Virus record (IMG/VR): IMGVR_UViG_3300030329_004647 | Coordinates: 168,029 to 232,028 of that record | Direction: 5' to 3' (one strand) | DNA length: 64,000 bases | DNA from: a virus | Part shown: positions 15,801 to 22,442 of the stretch, one piece after another | Numbering within the stretch: the stretch's first letter is position 1 | Layout: each line of letters opens with the position of its first letter | Translations under genes and position numbers: made by a program | The notes under the pieces: model-generated | Told to the model about the DNA's origin: nothing | Databases searched by the model: none | The model's input: the letters and a program-made list of their open reading frames with translations, nothing else

Positions 15801-16913
15801 GCATCAAGTAATCACCCATACAAAAAACTAAATTCTCGTAAATTTACTTTAGCACCTTATGGTGGTTTTGATGGATGGGATGAATACCGTAAGTTTAGAA
15901 GTAATGGTGATTCCTATAGACTTGGACTACAAGGATTCTTAAATGGAGCGTGTAATGACGCGGTTTACCCGTCAGCTGTAGGAGACGGTTCATTTAAAGC
16001 TCTAAGTAGTACTGAAGCAAATACGGATTATTTTGCATACCTTAGAGGTGTACAAACATTCCAAAACCCAGAAGCGGTTAATATTAATGTATTTGCTACA
16101 CCAGGTATTGACTACGTTAACAACCAATCTCTAGTTAAAGAATCTATAGATATGGTAGAAAGTCAAAGAGCTGACTCGTTATATATTACGACAACACCTG
16201 ACTTTAACATGTACGTACCAACATCTTCAGATGTGACAAATCAAATATCACCAACAGAAGCTGGAGATAATTTAGAGGACTCACTAATAGATTCTAACTA
16301 TACGGCAACGTATTATCCATGGATTTTGGTTAGAGATGACAATAGTAATAAACAAATCTATATACCACCAACATCAGAGGTTACTAGAAACTTAGCATTA
16401 ACTGATAATGTAGCATTCCCTTGGTTCGCTTCAGCAGGTTATACACGTGGTTTAGTAAACGCACAAAGAGCTAGAAGAAAACTGACTCAGGACGAAAGAG
16501 ATACGTTATATGTTGATAGAATTAACCCAATAGCGACATTCTCAGATGTAGGACCAATTATTTTTGGACAGAAAACTCTACAAATTAAAGAGTCTGCTCT
16601 TGACAGAATTAATGTTAGAAGATTATTATTACAAACAAGAAAACTAATTTCCGCGGTAGCTGTTAGACTACTATTCGAACAAAATGATGATGTAGTAAGA
16701 CAACAATTCTTAGACCTAGTTAACCCTATATTAGATTCTATTAGAAGAGATAGAGGTTTAACAGACTTTAGAGTTGTACTTTCTAACGACCCAGAAGAAA
16801 TTGATAGAAATGAATTAAATGGTAAGATTTACTTAAAACCTACAAGAGCGTTAGAGTTTATCTTCATAGAATTCTTGATAACACCAACTGGAGCAGAATT
16901 TGAATCAGTTTAA
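12828..16913 (+). CDS. gp18: Tail sheath protein, greatly enlarged (T4 gp18-like)
   Basis: 1361 residues, about twice T4 gp18 (659). The ends are typical sheath: FVSPGVYTSEKDLSF and LGLVGETKKGPA at the start, and ARRKLTQDERDTLYVDRIN, then LQTRKLISAVAVRLLFEQND and LEFIFIEFLITPTGAEF at the end. Between about residues 100 and 645 lies a Gly/Ser/Thr-rich region of tandem beta-like segments (GGTSTEWSGATG, SGSSSSSTGAYGD) that has no counterpart in the minimal sheath. Other long insertions are seen at about 880-1000. The conserved fold polymerises round the tube and contracts; the insertions probably decorate the outer tail surface. The TATTTAT element upstream fits late expression. Confidence 0.93.
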   Translation: MANGNNRVFVSPGVYTSEKDLSFVAQSVGVTTLGLVGETKKGPAFEPIFVSNYSDFTTRFGSTSADKFVDTQIPKHELAFIAKSYLSQSNQLFVTRVLGLNGYDAGPSWSITTIGEVDPLYVSAATSAQTTSNWSDIIYIPMTSTTATPDGIYLTYNSATGKFSDPITDMTTFGGANFPIQNYQLTGQTFINGYGTTLGTFIDEITSFVNTVNGGDNMSWDGSGLSQYWYYGVLGTGTTVGGEGANSFCEHYANTWMTGNTSGLSIQAIDHENRLAVDASNFYDDQNDGWYDTLFEYEYGEGANCYCTSYSGSSFDMFGYSALTAQTYIDEVDLSTSGASTFFAGGQFNNDPTSGGTSTEWSGATGVNGTGGQAVISFTATSSGGPETWAYRIGSTSANATGVVANVWSSLYQTPVGTYDSIGPVTTHPYVPSDFDEVLSGGTASTTTVLKSNPYPVPLTPFDFAKSGTTCDTSIGAYSAVSVIYSGFANIGSLVGGNLGGAGTGFDQGNLSSGISHTFVGFSGADGPNSYSGTLAVNMVFYSADCQSQNLLTLQLSGCAAEYQNVSADTEYHNLVVATMRARGQSSLSTGGPVYTISGSSSSSTGAYGDVTFNCLGAYQPIVDDPFFNFGISARTDGGATYNFDVSMNTSSKNYLPKVLGRNVFDKKMEEVPIFVEEVYPNILKYGFNRNRIRGLNCCLLKLPAARWNNTGMDSIGWYMQQWQTPETPYVVSELRGEDVYRLFKFVSISDGTEANREYKVSIINISFERLEFDVLVRDFYDSDASPVVYEKFTRCSLDPSLPSFIGRKIGTSDGQYELRSKYTMLYLTEEVLDGTLKDAVPAGFDYYDFRNYENGAGKTCRAIPPMLKYKTKYFTAGEVVYDPPYDNADGSANSYISPGDNVRKTYLGISDTVGAAIDFDFFEYKGKKTPVSVCTDVNGVSWGTIRKGFHMDSGATIIVAGSGTYITQSGTTLSGDSIFEVGAADFRGEPASSNHPYKKLNSRKFTLAPYGGFDGWDEYRKFRSNGDSYRLGLQGFLNGACNDAVYPSAVGDGSFKALSSTEANTDYFAYLRGVQTFQNPEAVNINVFATPGIDYVNNQSLVKESIDMVESQRADSLYITTTPDFNMYVPTSSDVTNQISPTEAGDNLEDSLIDSNYTATYYPWILVRDDNSNKQIYIPPTSEVTRNLALTDNVAFPWFASAGYTRGLVNAQRARRKLTQDERDTLYVDRINPIATFSDVGPIIFGQKTLQIKESALDRINVRRLLLQTRKLISAVAVRLLFEQNDDVVRQQFLDLVNPILDSIRRDRGLTDFRVVLSNDPEEIDRNELNGKIYLKPTRALEFIFIEFLITPTGAEFESV

Positions 16914-16934
16914 AACTAAATAAAAATTATTACG

Positions 16935-17219
16935 ATGGAATTGAATAAAGAAATTTTAATAGAAAGTTTAGGTGTGAAGTCGACTGGAGCTAAACATTTT
17001 ACTAATAATAAAAAACAATCAGTTATTATAAGTGAAAAACAACTCGAAAGATTAGTAGAAAAATATGTCAATGAAGATGAAAATGTTGTTAATATCGACA
17101 TACCATCGGGAAGTAACGTAGAAGTTACCCCAAAAGATGAAGATATGGCAGAAGATGTTGTAGCAGGAATCGACAATGACATGATTGATGAGGAAGAATC
17201 TTGTCCAGACGATGTTTAA
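16935..17219 (+). CDS. Small acidic protein with SEKQLERLVEKYV segment
   Basis: 94 residues, 21 bases after the sheath gene. A lysine-rich N-terminus leads into the short helix IISEKQLERLVEKYVNEDE (about residues 35-53), followed by a strongly acidic tail with many Asp and Glu. The helix resembles segments in the genes at 6067 and 17338. No fold or enzyme motif is recognised. A hairpin terminator follows, so it ends the sheath transcript. It may be an internal or accessory virion protein; this is inference. Confidence 0.6.
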   Translation: MELNKEILIESLGVKSTGAKHFTNNKKQSVIISEKQLERLVEKYVNEDENVVNIDIPSGSNVEVTPKDEDMAEDVVAGIDNDMIDEEESCPDDV

Positions 17220-17246
17220 TCTACATTAAGTTTACTTCTTAATATT

Positions 17247-17280
17247 ATATAAAAAACTCCTACACAGGAGTTTTTTATAT
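17247..17280 (+). terminator. Long bidirectional intrinsic terminator
   Basis: A 15-bp stem (17247-17261 with 17266-17280) with ACAC loop has the GC core CTCCT/AGGAG flanked by A on the left and T on the right. It ends the sheath operon and separates it from the HAD gene. Confidence 0.9.
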
Positions 17281-17325
17281 TATAACCATATAGTTTATGT
17301 AAGTTGTATTAACAAAATGTTTTAA

Positions 17326-17332
17326 TATTTAT
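17326..17332 (+). promoter_or_regulatory. TATTTAT element before the HAD-like gene
   Basis: Exact TATTTAT ending 5 bases before the ATG at 17338, directly downstream of the sheath terminator. Confidence 0.35.
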
Positions 17333-17337
17333 AAGAT

Positions 17338-18198
17338 ATGAGTAAAATTATCATAACAGCAAAACAACTAGAACATCTAAGTAATGTAGTTAAAGAACAA
17401 GCTAGAGCAAATAATGGTGCTGTAAGAGCTTATTCTTTTGATTGGGACGACAATATCCTCCATATGCCTACTAAAATTGCAATTGATTACAATAACGGCA
17501 CAGAATGGGTACCAACCCTCATAACCACTGAAATGTTTTCTAAGGTAAGAGAAAATGAAAATTTTAGGGTAAATGAAGATTCCTTTGTTAATTTTAGAAA
17601 TGATAATGTTTTTTTTGACGACCTTAATGAAGCTTTACAAAAAAGAAGTTTCGCTCCTTCTTTTGAAAAATTTAAAGAATCTTTAATATACGCTAATCCT
17701 TTTTCTATTATTACAGCAAGAGGACATACACCAGAAGTTTTTCCTAAAGGTATAAAAGTAATAATTGGAAATACTTTTAGTGAGGGAGAACTAGAAGATA
17801 TGTTATTTAACATTAAGAAGAAATATCCAGAAACTGTGGACTATTCACCGTGGGACGCGATTGATTTTTATTTAAATGAAAATGAATACCACCCTGTAAC
17901 ATCCGAAGAATTCGGTAAAAAATTCGGAAATAGGTTCATCAATACGGATAACCCTGAAGAAGCTAAAAAAACAGCACTTAGAAATTATATAGAAAAAGTT
18001 GTAAACGGTGTTAGTAAAATAGAAGATGGTAATTATTCACAATTATCTATAGGTTTTAGTGACGATGACTACGGTAATATAAGTGCTGTAATAAATTTAA
18101 TAAAAGATGAACTAAACCAAAAGTATCCACAAGTAAATTTTGTTGTATATGACACATCTAGTGGTGACATAAACAAAATTGTAGTTAAAAGAGAATAG
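17338..18198 (+). CDS. HAD-superfamily-like phosphohydrolase with N-terminal helix
   Basis: 286 residues. HAD motif I is visible as FDWDDN (D35, D37, D38), motif II as ITARGH (T126), and a motif IV-like DDDYGN at 242-247. These fit the Asp-nucleophile hydrolase fold; the substrate cannot be told. Before the domain, residues 1-22 form the helix IIITAKQLEHLSNVVKEQ that resembles segments in the 6067 and 16935 proteins. It has its own transcription unit between two terminators inside the tail module. It could be a nucleotide or polynucleotide 5'/3' phosphatase used in DNA or RNA repair; this is speculation. Confidence 0.7.
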   Translation: MSKIIITAKQLEHLSNVVKEQARANNGAVRAYSFDWDDNILHMPTKIAIDYNNGTEWVPTLITTEMFSKVRENENFRVNEDSFVNFRNDNVFFDDLNEALQKRSFAPSFEKFKESLIYANPFSIITARGHTPEVFPKGIKVIIGNTFSEGELEDMLFNIKKKYPETVDYSPWDAIDFYLNENEYHPVTSEEFGKKFGNRFINTDNPEEAKKTALRNYIEKVVNGVSKIEDGNYSQLSIGFSDDDYGNISAVINLIKDELNQKYPQVNFVVYDTSSGDINKIVVKRE

Positions 18199-18225
18199 AA
18201 ACAAGAAAGTTTTCAAATATAGATA

Positions 18226-18232
18226 TATTTAT
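18226..18232 (+). promoter_or_regulatory. TATTTAT element before the tail tube gene
   Basis: Exact TATTTAT ending 36 bases before the tube ATG at 18269. Confidence 0.35.
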
Positions 18233-18268
18233 AATAGTAAATAAAAGAAATTTTTAAAAATACACAAT

Positions 18269-18757
18269 ATGGCTGATTTATTAATGAAAATGCCCGTTCC
18301 TTATGAACCGAAAAGAAAGAATCGGTTTATTTTGAGATTTGATTCTTCACTGGGTTTAAACGAGTGGTACGTTGAAAGTACATCAAGACCACAAGTAACA
18401 ATAAATTCTGTAGAAATACCTTTCCTAAACACATCTACTTATGTGGCAGGAAGATTTACATGGAATACTGTTAATGTAACATTCAGAGACCCAATCGGTC
18501 CTTCAGCAGCACAAGCGTTGATGGAGTGGGTTAGACTACACGCTGAGTCAGTTACTGGTAGAATGGGATATGCTGCGGGATATAAGAAAAATATCGATTT
18601 AGAATTATTAGACCCTACAGGAGTTGTTGTAGAAAAATGGGTAATGCAAGGTGTATTTTTAACAGATGTTAATTTTAATGACTTATCTTATAGTGATGAC
18701 GGACTATCTAACATTTCTGCTACACTAAGACCAGACAGATGTATATTAGTTTACTAA
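18269..18757 (+). CDS. gp19: Tail tube protein (T4 gp19-like)
   Basis: 162 residues, almost exactly the size of T4 gp19 (163). Typical features are the start LLMKMPVPYEPKRKNRF, then NEWYVESTSRP, the central GRFTWNTVNVTFRDPIGPSA and EWVRLHAESVTGRMGYAAGY, and the end LSYSDDGLSNISATLRPDRC. It forms the stacked hexameric tube through which DNA passes. A TATTTAT element lies upstream, and a bidirectional terminator follows 21 bases after the stop. Confidence 0.95.
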   Translation: MADLLMKMPVPYEPKRKNRFILRFDSSLGLNEWYVESTSRPQVTINSVEIPFLNTSTYVAGRFTWNTVNVTFRDPIGPSAAQALMEWVRLHAESVTGRMGYAAGYKKNIDLELLDPTGVVVEKWVMQGVFLTDVNFNDLSYSDDGLSNISATLRPDRCILVY

Positions 18758-18778
18758 AACTATAAAACATACAATATT

Positions 18779-18804
18779 AAAAAACCCCAGTTATGGGGTT
18801 TTTT
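18779..18804 (+). terminator. Bidirectional terminator between tube and mom genes
   Basis: An 11-bp stem, AAAAAACCCCA (18779-18789) with TGGGGTTTTTT (18794-18804), has a GTTA loop. It ends the tube transcript rightward and the mom transcript leftward. The right arm also encodes the last codons of mom (KKTP and stop). Confidence 0.9.
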
Positions 18805-19417
18805 TATTTAAAGGGGCAACATTTTTATTTTTGGGATAAGGTTGTTTAATCCACTTAGTTTTAAGGGTTTTATCAAAAACTAACATGTATCTATGTTTTC
18901 TAGTCCTATCCCTCCATTCACCTCGTTTATTTTTTACGGGTCCTCGAGAATGTTTTATAAACGTACCATCACCCAACTCAAACCAAAAATCTTTCTTTTT
19001 ATCTGTTAATCCATAATACGAAAAATTGGTTGCCTGATAAATGTAACCATTATGTAGTTTGGAATCAGCATAAGATATTACAGCTTTAAGAACTGTTTCT
19101 TTTTTAAGAAGTTTAATAGATTTTGAGACGAACCAAGATAATAAATTTTTAAAATTGTGTTCGGGATGTACACACAGTCTTCCCAGTTCATATATTCCCT
19201 CCTGAGAACTCCTATCTAAACCAAAACAACCTTTAACTAATTCAGGCACAGAGGGAGCATGAAAGATACATACACTTATTAACTCATCTTGTTTAAAAAT
19301 TCCGTAATTAAAACCACATCTGAAACCTTTACTTTCTTTTGACAAGTAATGATATTCATTAAGTAGCTTAGCGCATTCGGATTTAGTAATAGCTCTAATG
19401 CTTAAATTTTGAAACAT
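18791..19417 (-). CDS. mom: Mom-like adenine hypermodification enzyme
   Basis: 208 residues that match the phage Mu Mom family, a GNAT-like enzyme converting adenine in DNA to N6-carbamoylmethyladenine. Visible motifs are NEYHYLS (H23, Y24), GFNYGIF, ISVCIFHAPS, YELGRLCVHP, SYADSKLHNG (S115 to D118) and YIYQATNFSYYG (Y125-Y135). From memory, His-Tyr, Ser and Tyr residues at such places are needed in Mu Mom. The product protects DNA from restriction. The gene is a single reversed cassette between tube and baseplate genes, closed by a terminator that overlaps its stop. No com-like regulator is seen. Confidence 0.85.
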   Translation of the reverse strand: MFQNLSIRAITKSECAKLLNEYHYLSKESKGFRCGFNYGIFKQDELISVCIFHAPSVPELVKGCFGLDRSSQEGIYELGRLCVHPEHNFKNLLSWFVSKSIKLLKKETVLKAVISYADSKLHNGYIYQATNFSYYGLTDKKKDFWFELGDGTFIKHSRGPVKNKRGEWRDRTRKHRYMLVFDKTLKTKWIKQPYPKNKNVAPLNKKTP

Positions 19418-19487
19418 ATAATAATTATATTTTATAATGTTGATATAAAATTATAATAAACTTAAATTAGTATTTAAACGCAAAAAT

Positions 19488-20249
19488 ATGGATTTACAAC
19501 AAAACACACCAGAAATGGAACCACAAGTAGCTTATGACATGGTAGAATTGCCTTCTAAGGGCGTATTTTATCCTGGCAATAAGAAAAGTGTAAAGGTTAG
19601 CTACCTCACAGCTGAAGATGAAAATATTTTAACAGCACCTAATCTTGTACAATCAGGAGAAATGATGGACATTTTATTAGGTAAGAAAATTTTAGATAAA
19701 GATATTGATATAGCAACTTTAGCTGAATGTGATAGACAAGCGGTCCTAATCTTTTTAAGAAACACCGCTTTTGGTTCGGAATACACTTTTAATCTTGTAG
19801 ACCCAGTAACTAATGAAAGTTTTGAACACATAGAAGACTTAAGTAATTTAACATTCAAAGAAGTTAAAATAAGTCCAAACAAAAAAGGAGAATACGAAAC
19901 CACACTCCCAAAAAGTGGACGAAAGGTAATGTTAAAAACCTTGTCACCAAAAGATGAACAAGAATTAAATGACCTTAGAAAAGCTTATGAAAATATTAAA
20001 ATACCACCATCAGTAACCAAAAGAATAGAAAAAATGGTAGTAGAAATAGATGGTATTAGAGACGTAGGTGAAATAGCAAGAACTGTTTCACAATTACCTA
20101 TTGCAGACTCTAAATATATTAGAAAATTTATCGCAGACGCTGAACCTGGATTAGATTTAAGAAGAGAAGTAGTTTCCCCAGCAGGAAACGCTGTATCGTT
20201 CCAGATTAACTTTGGCGTAGAGTTTTTTCGTCCTTTCTTCGGCGTATAG
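19488..20249 (+). CDS. T4 gp26-like baseplate hub/tail assembly protein
   Basis: 253 residues matching the T4 baseplate gp26 family pattern: MVELPSKGVFYPGNKKSV, LTAEDENILTAPNLVQSG, DIDIATLAECDRQAVLIFLR and AFGSEYTF. The family is needed for hub assembly in T4, and related proteins act as tail assembly chaperones. It sits just before a 54-codon gene and the tape measure, the usual place of chaperone genes. A run of six T (20223-20228) near its 3' end could allow a frameshift into the next frame. A weaker TATTTAA lies at 19471-19477. Confidence 0.75.
   Translation: MDLQQNTPEMEPQVAYDMVELPSKGVFYPGNKKSVKVSYLTAEDENILTAPNLVQSGEMMDILLGKKILDKDIDIATLAECDRQAVLIFLRNTAFGSEYTFNLVDPVTNESFEHIEDLSNLTFKEVKISPNKKGEYETTLPKSGRKVMLKTLSPKDEQELNDLRKAYENIKIPPSVTKRIEKMVVEIDGIRDVGEIARTVSQLPIADSKYIRKFIADAEPGLDLRREVVSPAGNAVSFQINFGVEFFRPFFGV
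20223..20229 (+). other. Possible frameshift site TTTTTTC
   Basis: In the gp26-like frame the codons are TTT TTT CGT. A +1 (or -2) shift here enters a frame that stays open through the ATG at 20257 and the following 54-codon gene, giving a fused product. The position before the tape measure is where many tailed phages use a frameshift in chaperone genes. This is only a candidate. Confidence 0.2.
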
Positions 20250-20256
20250 GGGCAGT

Positions 20257-20421
20257 ATGCTCGAGGAAATATACTACATAGCCCGACATCTTAATTTTAC
20301 CCGTTCAGATGTTTTAAGAATGCCTATTTTCGAAAGAAGATTCTATCTAAAAATGTTATCTGATGAATTTGAGAAAAAGAACAAAGCAATAGAACAAGCA
20401 AATCAAAAAGCGAGACGGTAA
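20257..20421 (+). CDS. Small tail assembly chaperone-like protein
   Basis: 54 residues, starting 7 bases after the gp26-like stop, with AGGGG about 4 bases before the ATG, one of few Shine-Dalgarno-like sequences in the window. The sequence is helical: MLEEIYYIARHLNFTRSDVL, then RMPIFERRFYLKMLSDEFEK. The MPIFERR phrase and the position directly before the tape measure recall small phage tail chaperone proteins. It could be made alone or as an extension of the gp26-like protein by frameshift. Function is inferred. Confidence 0.6.
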   Translation: MLEEIYYIARHLNFTRSDVLRMPIFERRFYLKMLSDEFEKKNKAIEQANQKARR

Positions 20422-20436
20422 AAATATCTTTGTAAA

Positions 20437-20443
20437 TATTTAT
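20437..20443 (+). promoter_or_regulatory. TATTTAT element before the tape measure gene
   Basis: Exact TATTTAT ending 15 bases before the ATG at 20459. Confidence 0.4.
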
Positions 20444-20458
20444 CAATAAAGATTTAAT

Positions 20459-22417
20459 ATGACTATAAATCAATATGACCAGCTCGTACAAGATGTTATC
20501 GCTAGTGGTAGAGCCTCCGACCAAGCGGGAGCGGAAAGATATATCCGTAGTACTTATGGTGTTTCACGACCTTCTGCTATAAGTTCATCACCACCTTCTA
20601 GTAGTAATGTTAGTGCTACAAATCCTCTCACCAAAACCTTACAAACTGTAGCTACTGAGTATAGAAAACAAAACATGGCTATGAACGATGTAATCGACCT
20701 TAGTCAAAAGTTAATATCTACAGACCCTTATGAAAAGTTAGACGCTTACAAAGAAATGGTTGAGTCTACCGACCAACTAAGAGTTGGGTTGTCTCAGACA
20801 TTCGGTATGACCGAACAGCTCATAATGGAAAATATGGCCCTTTATCAAGAAGGAGCTGAAGCGTTCGACCAGTTTGGTATCACCGCAAGAGACGTATTTA
20901 TGACGGTTTCTGATGCTACACAAGATATAGGTAGGAATTTAAGAATACCACCAGATGTAGCGGGTCAATTAACATTAATAGGTGATTTATATGGTACGGT
21001 AGCCCAACAATCCGTTCCAGTTTTTGTTGCTGGTTTTGAAAAAATAGGTAGAGGTTCTTATGAAGCAGCTGAAGCGATGGAAAACGCTATTGTTACTTCA
21101 CAAAAAATGGGACTGGTTACAGAAAAATTATTACCAGCAGTTGGTAAACAAATTGAAAAAGTTAATTTATACGGATTTAAAAATGGGGTACAAGGATTAA
21201 CCTCAATGGTGGCAGAAGCAGAGTTATTGGGTACAAACTTTGATAATGTAACACAATTAGCTGAAAAATTCTTTGACCCTGAAGCTGCAATAGATTTTGC
21301 TGCGGGAATGCAAATGATTGGTGGAACCAACATGACTGACCCCCTAAAATTAATGTACCAGTCTCTATATGACATAGATGGTTTAATGGATGACATGAAT
21401 GAGAACGCTAAAAGTTTCGCTACATTTAATGAAACTACTGGTGAATTCGAAATTGACCCAGCTAACATGATAAGAATGAGAGATTACGCTAAACTAACGA
21501 ATCAATCATTAGAAGAATTACAAACTACAGCTATAAGAGGTCAAAAAATGGACTTAGCAAAAAGTATGTTAAGTGGATTTGACGATGAAGAAGTTAAAGG
21601 ATTAATTGCTGGAATGTCAGATTTTGCTGAAATTGATGGTGAGAAAAAAATGGCGATTAGTTTACCTGGATATGGAGAAATACCACTAGAAAACTTAGCT
21701 AGTTTAATGGAAGAAGACGCGACAATCCTAGAAGCTTTAAGAGAACAAGCTCATACCGATTCCTTATCTAACGAACAAATATTCAAAGACCAATTAACAG
21801 CTAATAAGGCAACTGCAGTAGCTGCCGCTAATATAGAAAATATGATAACAGGTGGGGTGATAATGGAAGGTATGGAATCAGGTACTCTAGGTGCTGGACA
21901 AAACTTAGCTGAAAGTGTGTTAACTATGTCTAGAGACTTTTCTAATAAAATGTTACCAGGATTAGACACTTTAGTATCTGACTCTTTGTCTGGTATAGGA
22001 GATATTGTAGGCATGGTTCAAGCCATAGCTGATGATATAGGAGTACTAATTAAAACAGCTATAGATGCAAATACTATAGACCCCATAATAGTAAATGATG
22101 GTACTTTTGGACCAACTAGTGAGAAAAGAACTTTACAAATAGGACCCAAAGGTTCCAACCCAATTTATGAATTTTCACCAGACGACACAATTCAAGCTAG
22201 TACAGTAGTAAAAAGTTTTAGTGAACTAACACCACTTGGTGGTGAAGGAAATACCGGCGGTGGAGGCGGTTTAAGAGATATTAAAATGACCGTAAGTGGT
22301 AATGTAACTGTTAATGGTGGTGATAGCATATCAGGCAAAAAATTTGTACAACTGGTAAATGAAAACGCTAAAGATATTGTATATGCTATTGACGGAGCAA
22401 CTAGTTATGGTGGGTAG
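20459..22417 (+). CDS. Probable tail tape measure protein
   Basis: 652 residues, similar in size to T4 gp29 (590). It is long, largely helical and Ala/Met/Glu-rich (GQLTLIGDLYGTVAQQ, AAEAMENAIVTSQKMG), with hydrophobic Gly/Ala stretches (GIGDIVGMVQAIADDIGVLI). The C-terminus is a glycine-rich linker followed by a small beta domain, DIKMTVSGNVTVNGG and KKFVQLVNENAKDIV. Its place after the chaperone-like genes and before baseplate genes supports a tape measure that sets tail length and is ejected with DNA. There is no direct motif, so the call rests on context and composition. Confidence 0.65.
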   Translation: MTINQYDQLVQDVIASGRASDQAGAERYIRSTYGVSRPSAISSSPPSSSNVSATNPLTKTLQTVATEYRKQNMAMNDVIDLSQKLISTDPYEKLDAYKEMVESTDQLRVGLSQTFGMTEQLIMENMALYQEGAEAFDQFGITARDVFMTVSDATQDIGRNLRIPPDVAGQLTLIGDLYGTVAQQSVPVFVAGFEKIGRGSYEAAEAMENAIVTSQKMGLVTEKLLPAVGKQIEKVNLYGFKNGVQGLTSMVAEAELLGTNFDNVTQLAEKFFDPEAAIDFAAGMQMIGGTNMTDPLKLMYQSLYDIDGLMDDMNENAKSFATFNETTGEFEIDPANMIRMRDYAKLTNQSLEELQTTAIRGQKMDLAKSMLSGFDDEEVKGLIAGMSDFAEIDGEKKMAISLPGYGEIPLENLASLMEEDATILEALREQAHTDSLSNEQIFKDQLTANKATAVAAANIENMITGGVIMEGMESGTLGAGQNLAESVLTMSRDFSNKMLPGLDTLVSDSLSGIGDIVGMVQAIADDIGVLIKTAIDANTIDPIIVNDGTFGPTSEKRTLQIGPKGSNPIYEFSPDDTIQASTVVKSFSELTPLGGEGNTGGGGGLRDIKMTVSGNVTVNGGDSISGKKFVQLVNENAKDIVYAIDGATSYGG

Positions 22418-22442
22418 TTAAAATTAATAAAATAAAAAATAT

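Noticed and set aside
19471-19477. TATTTAA before the gp26-like gene as another late element
   Set aside because: One mismatch at the end and no independent support; listed only in the gene entry.
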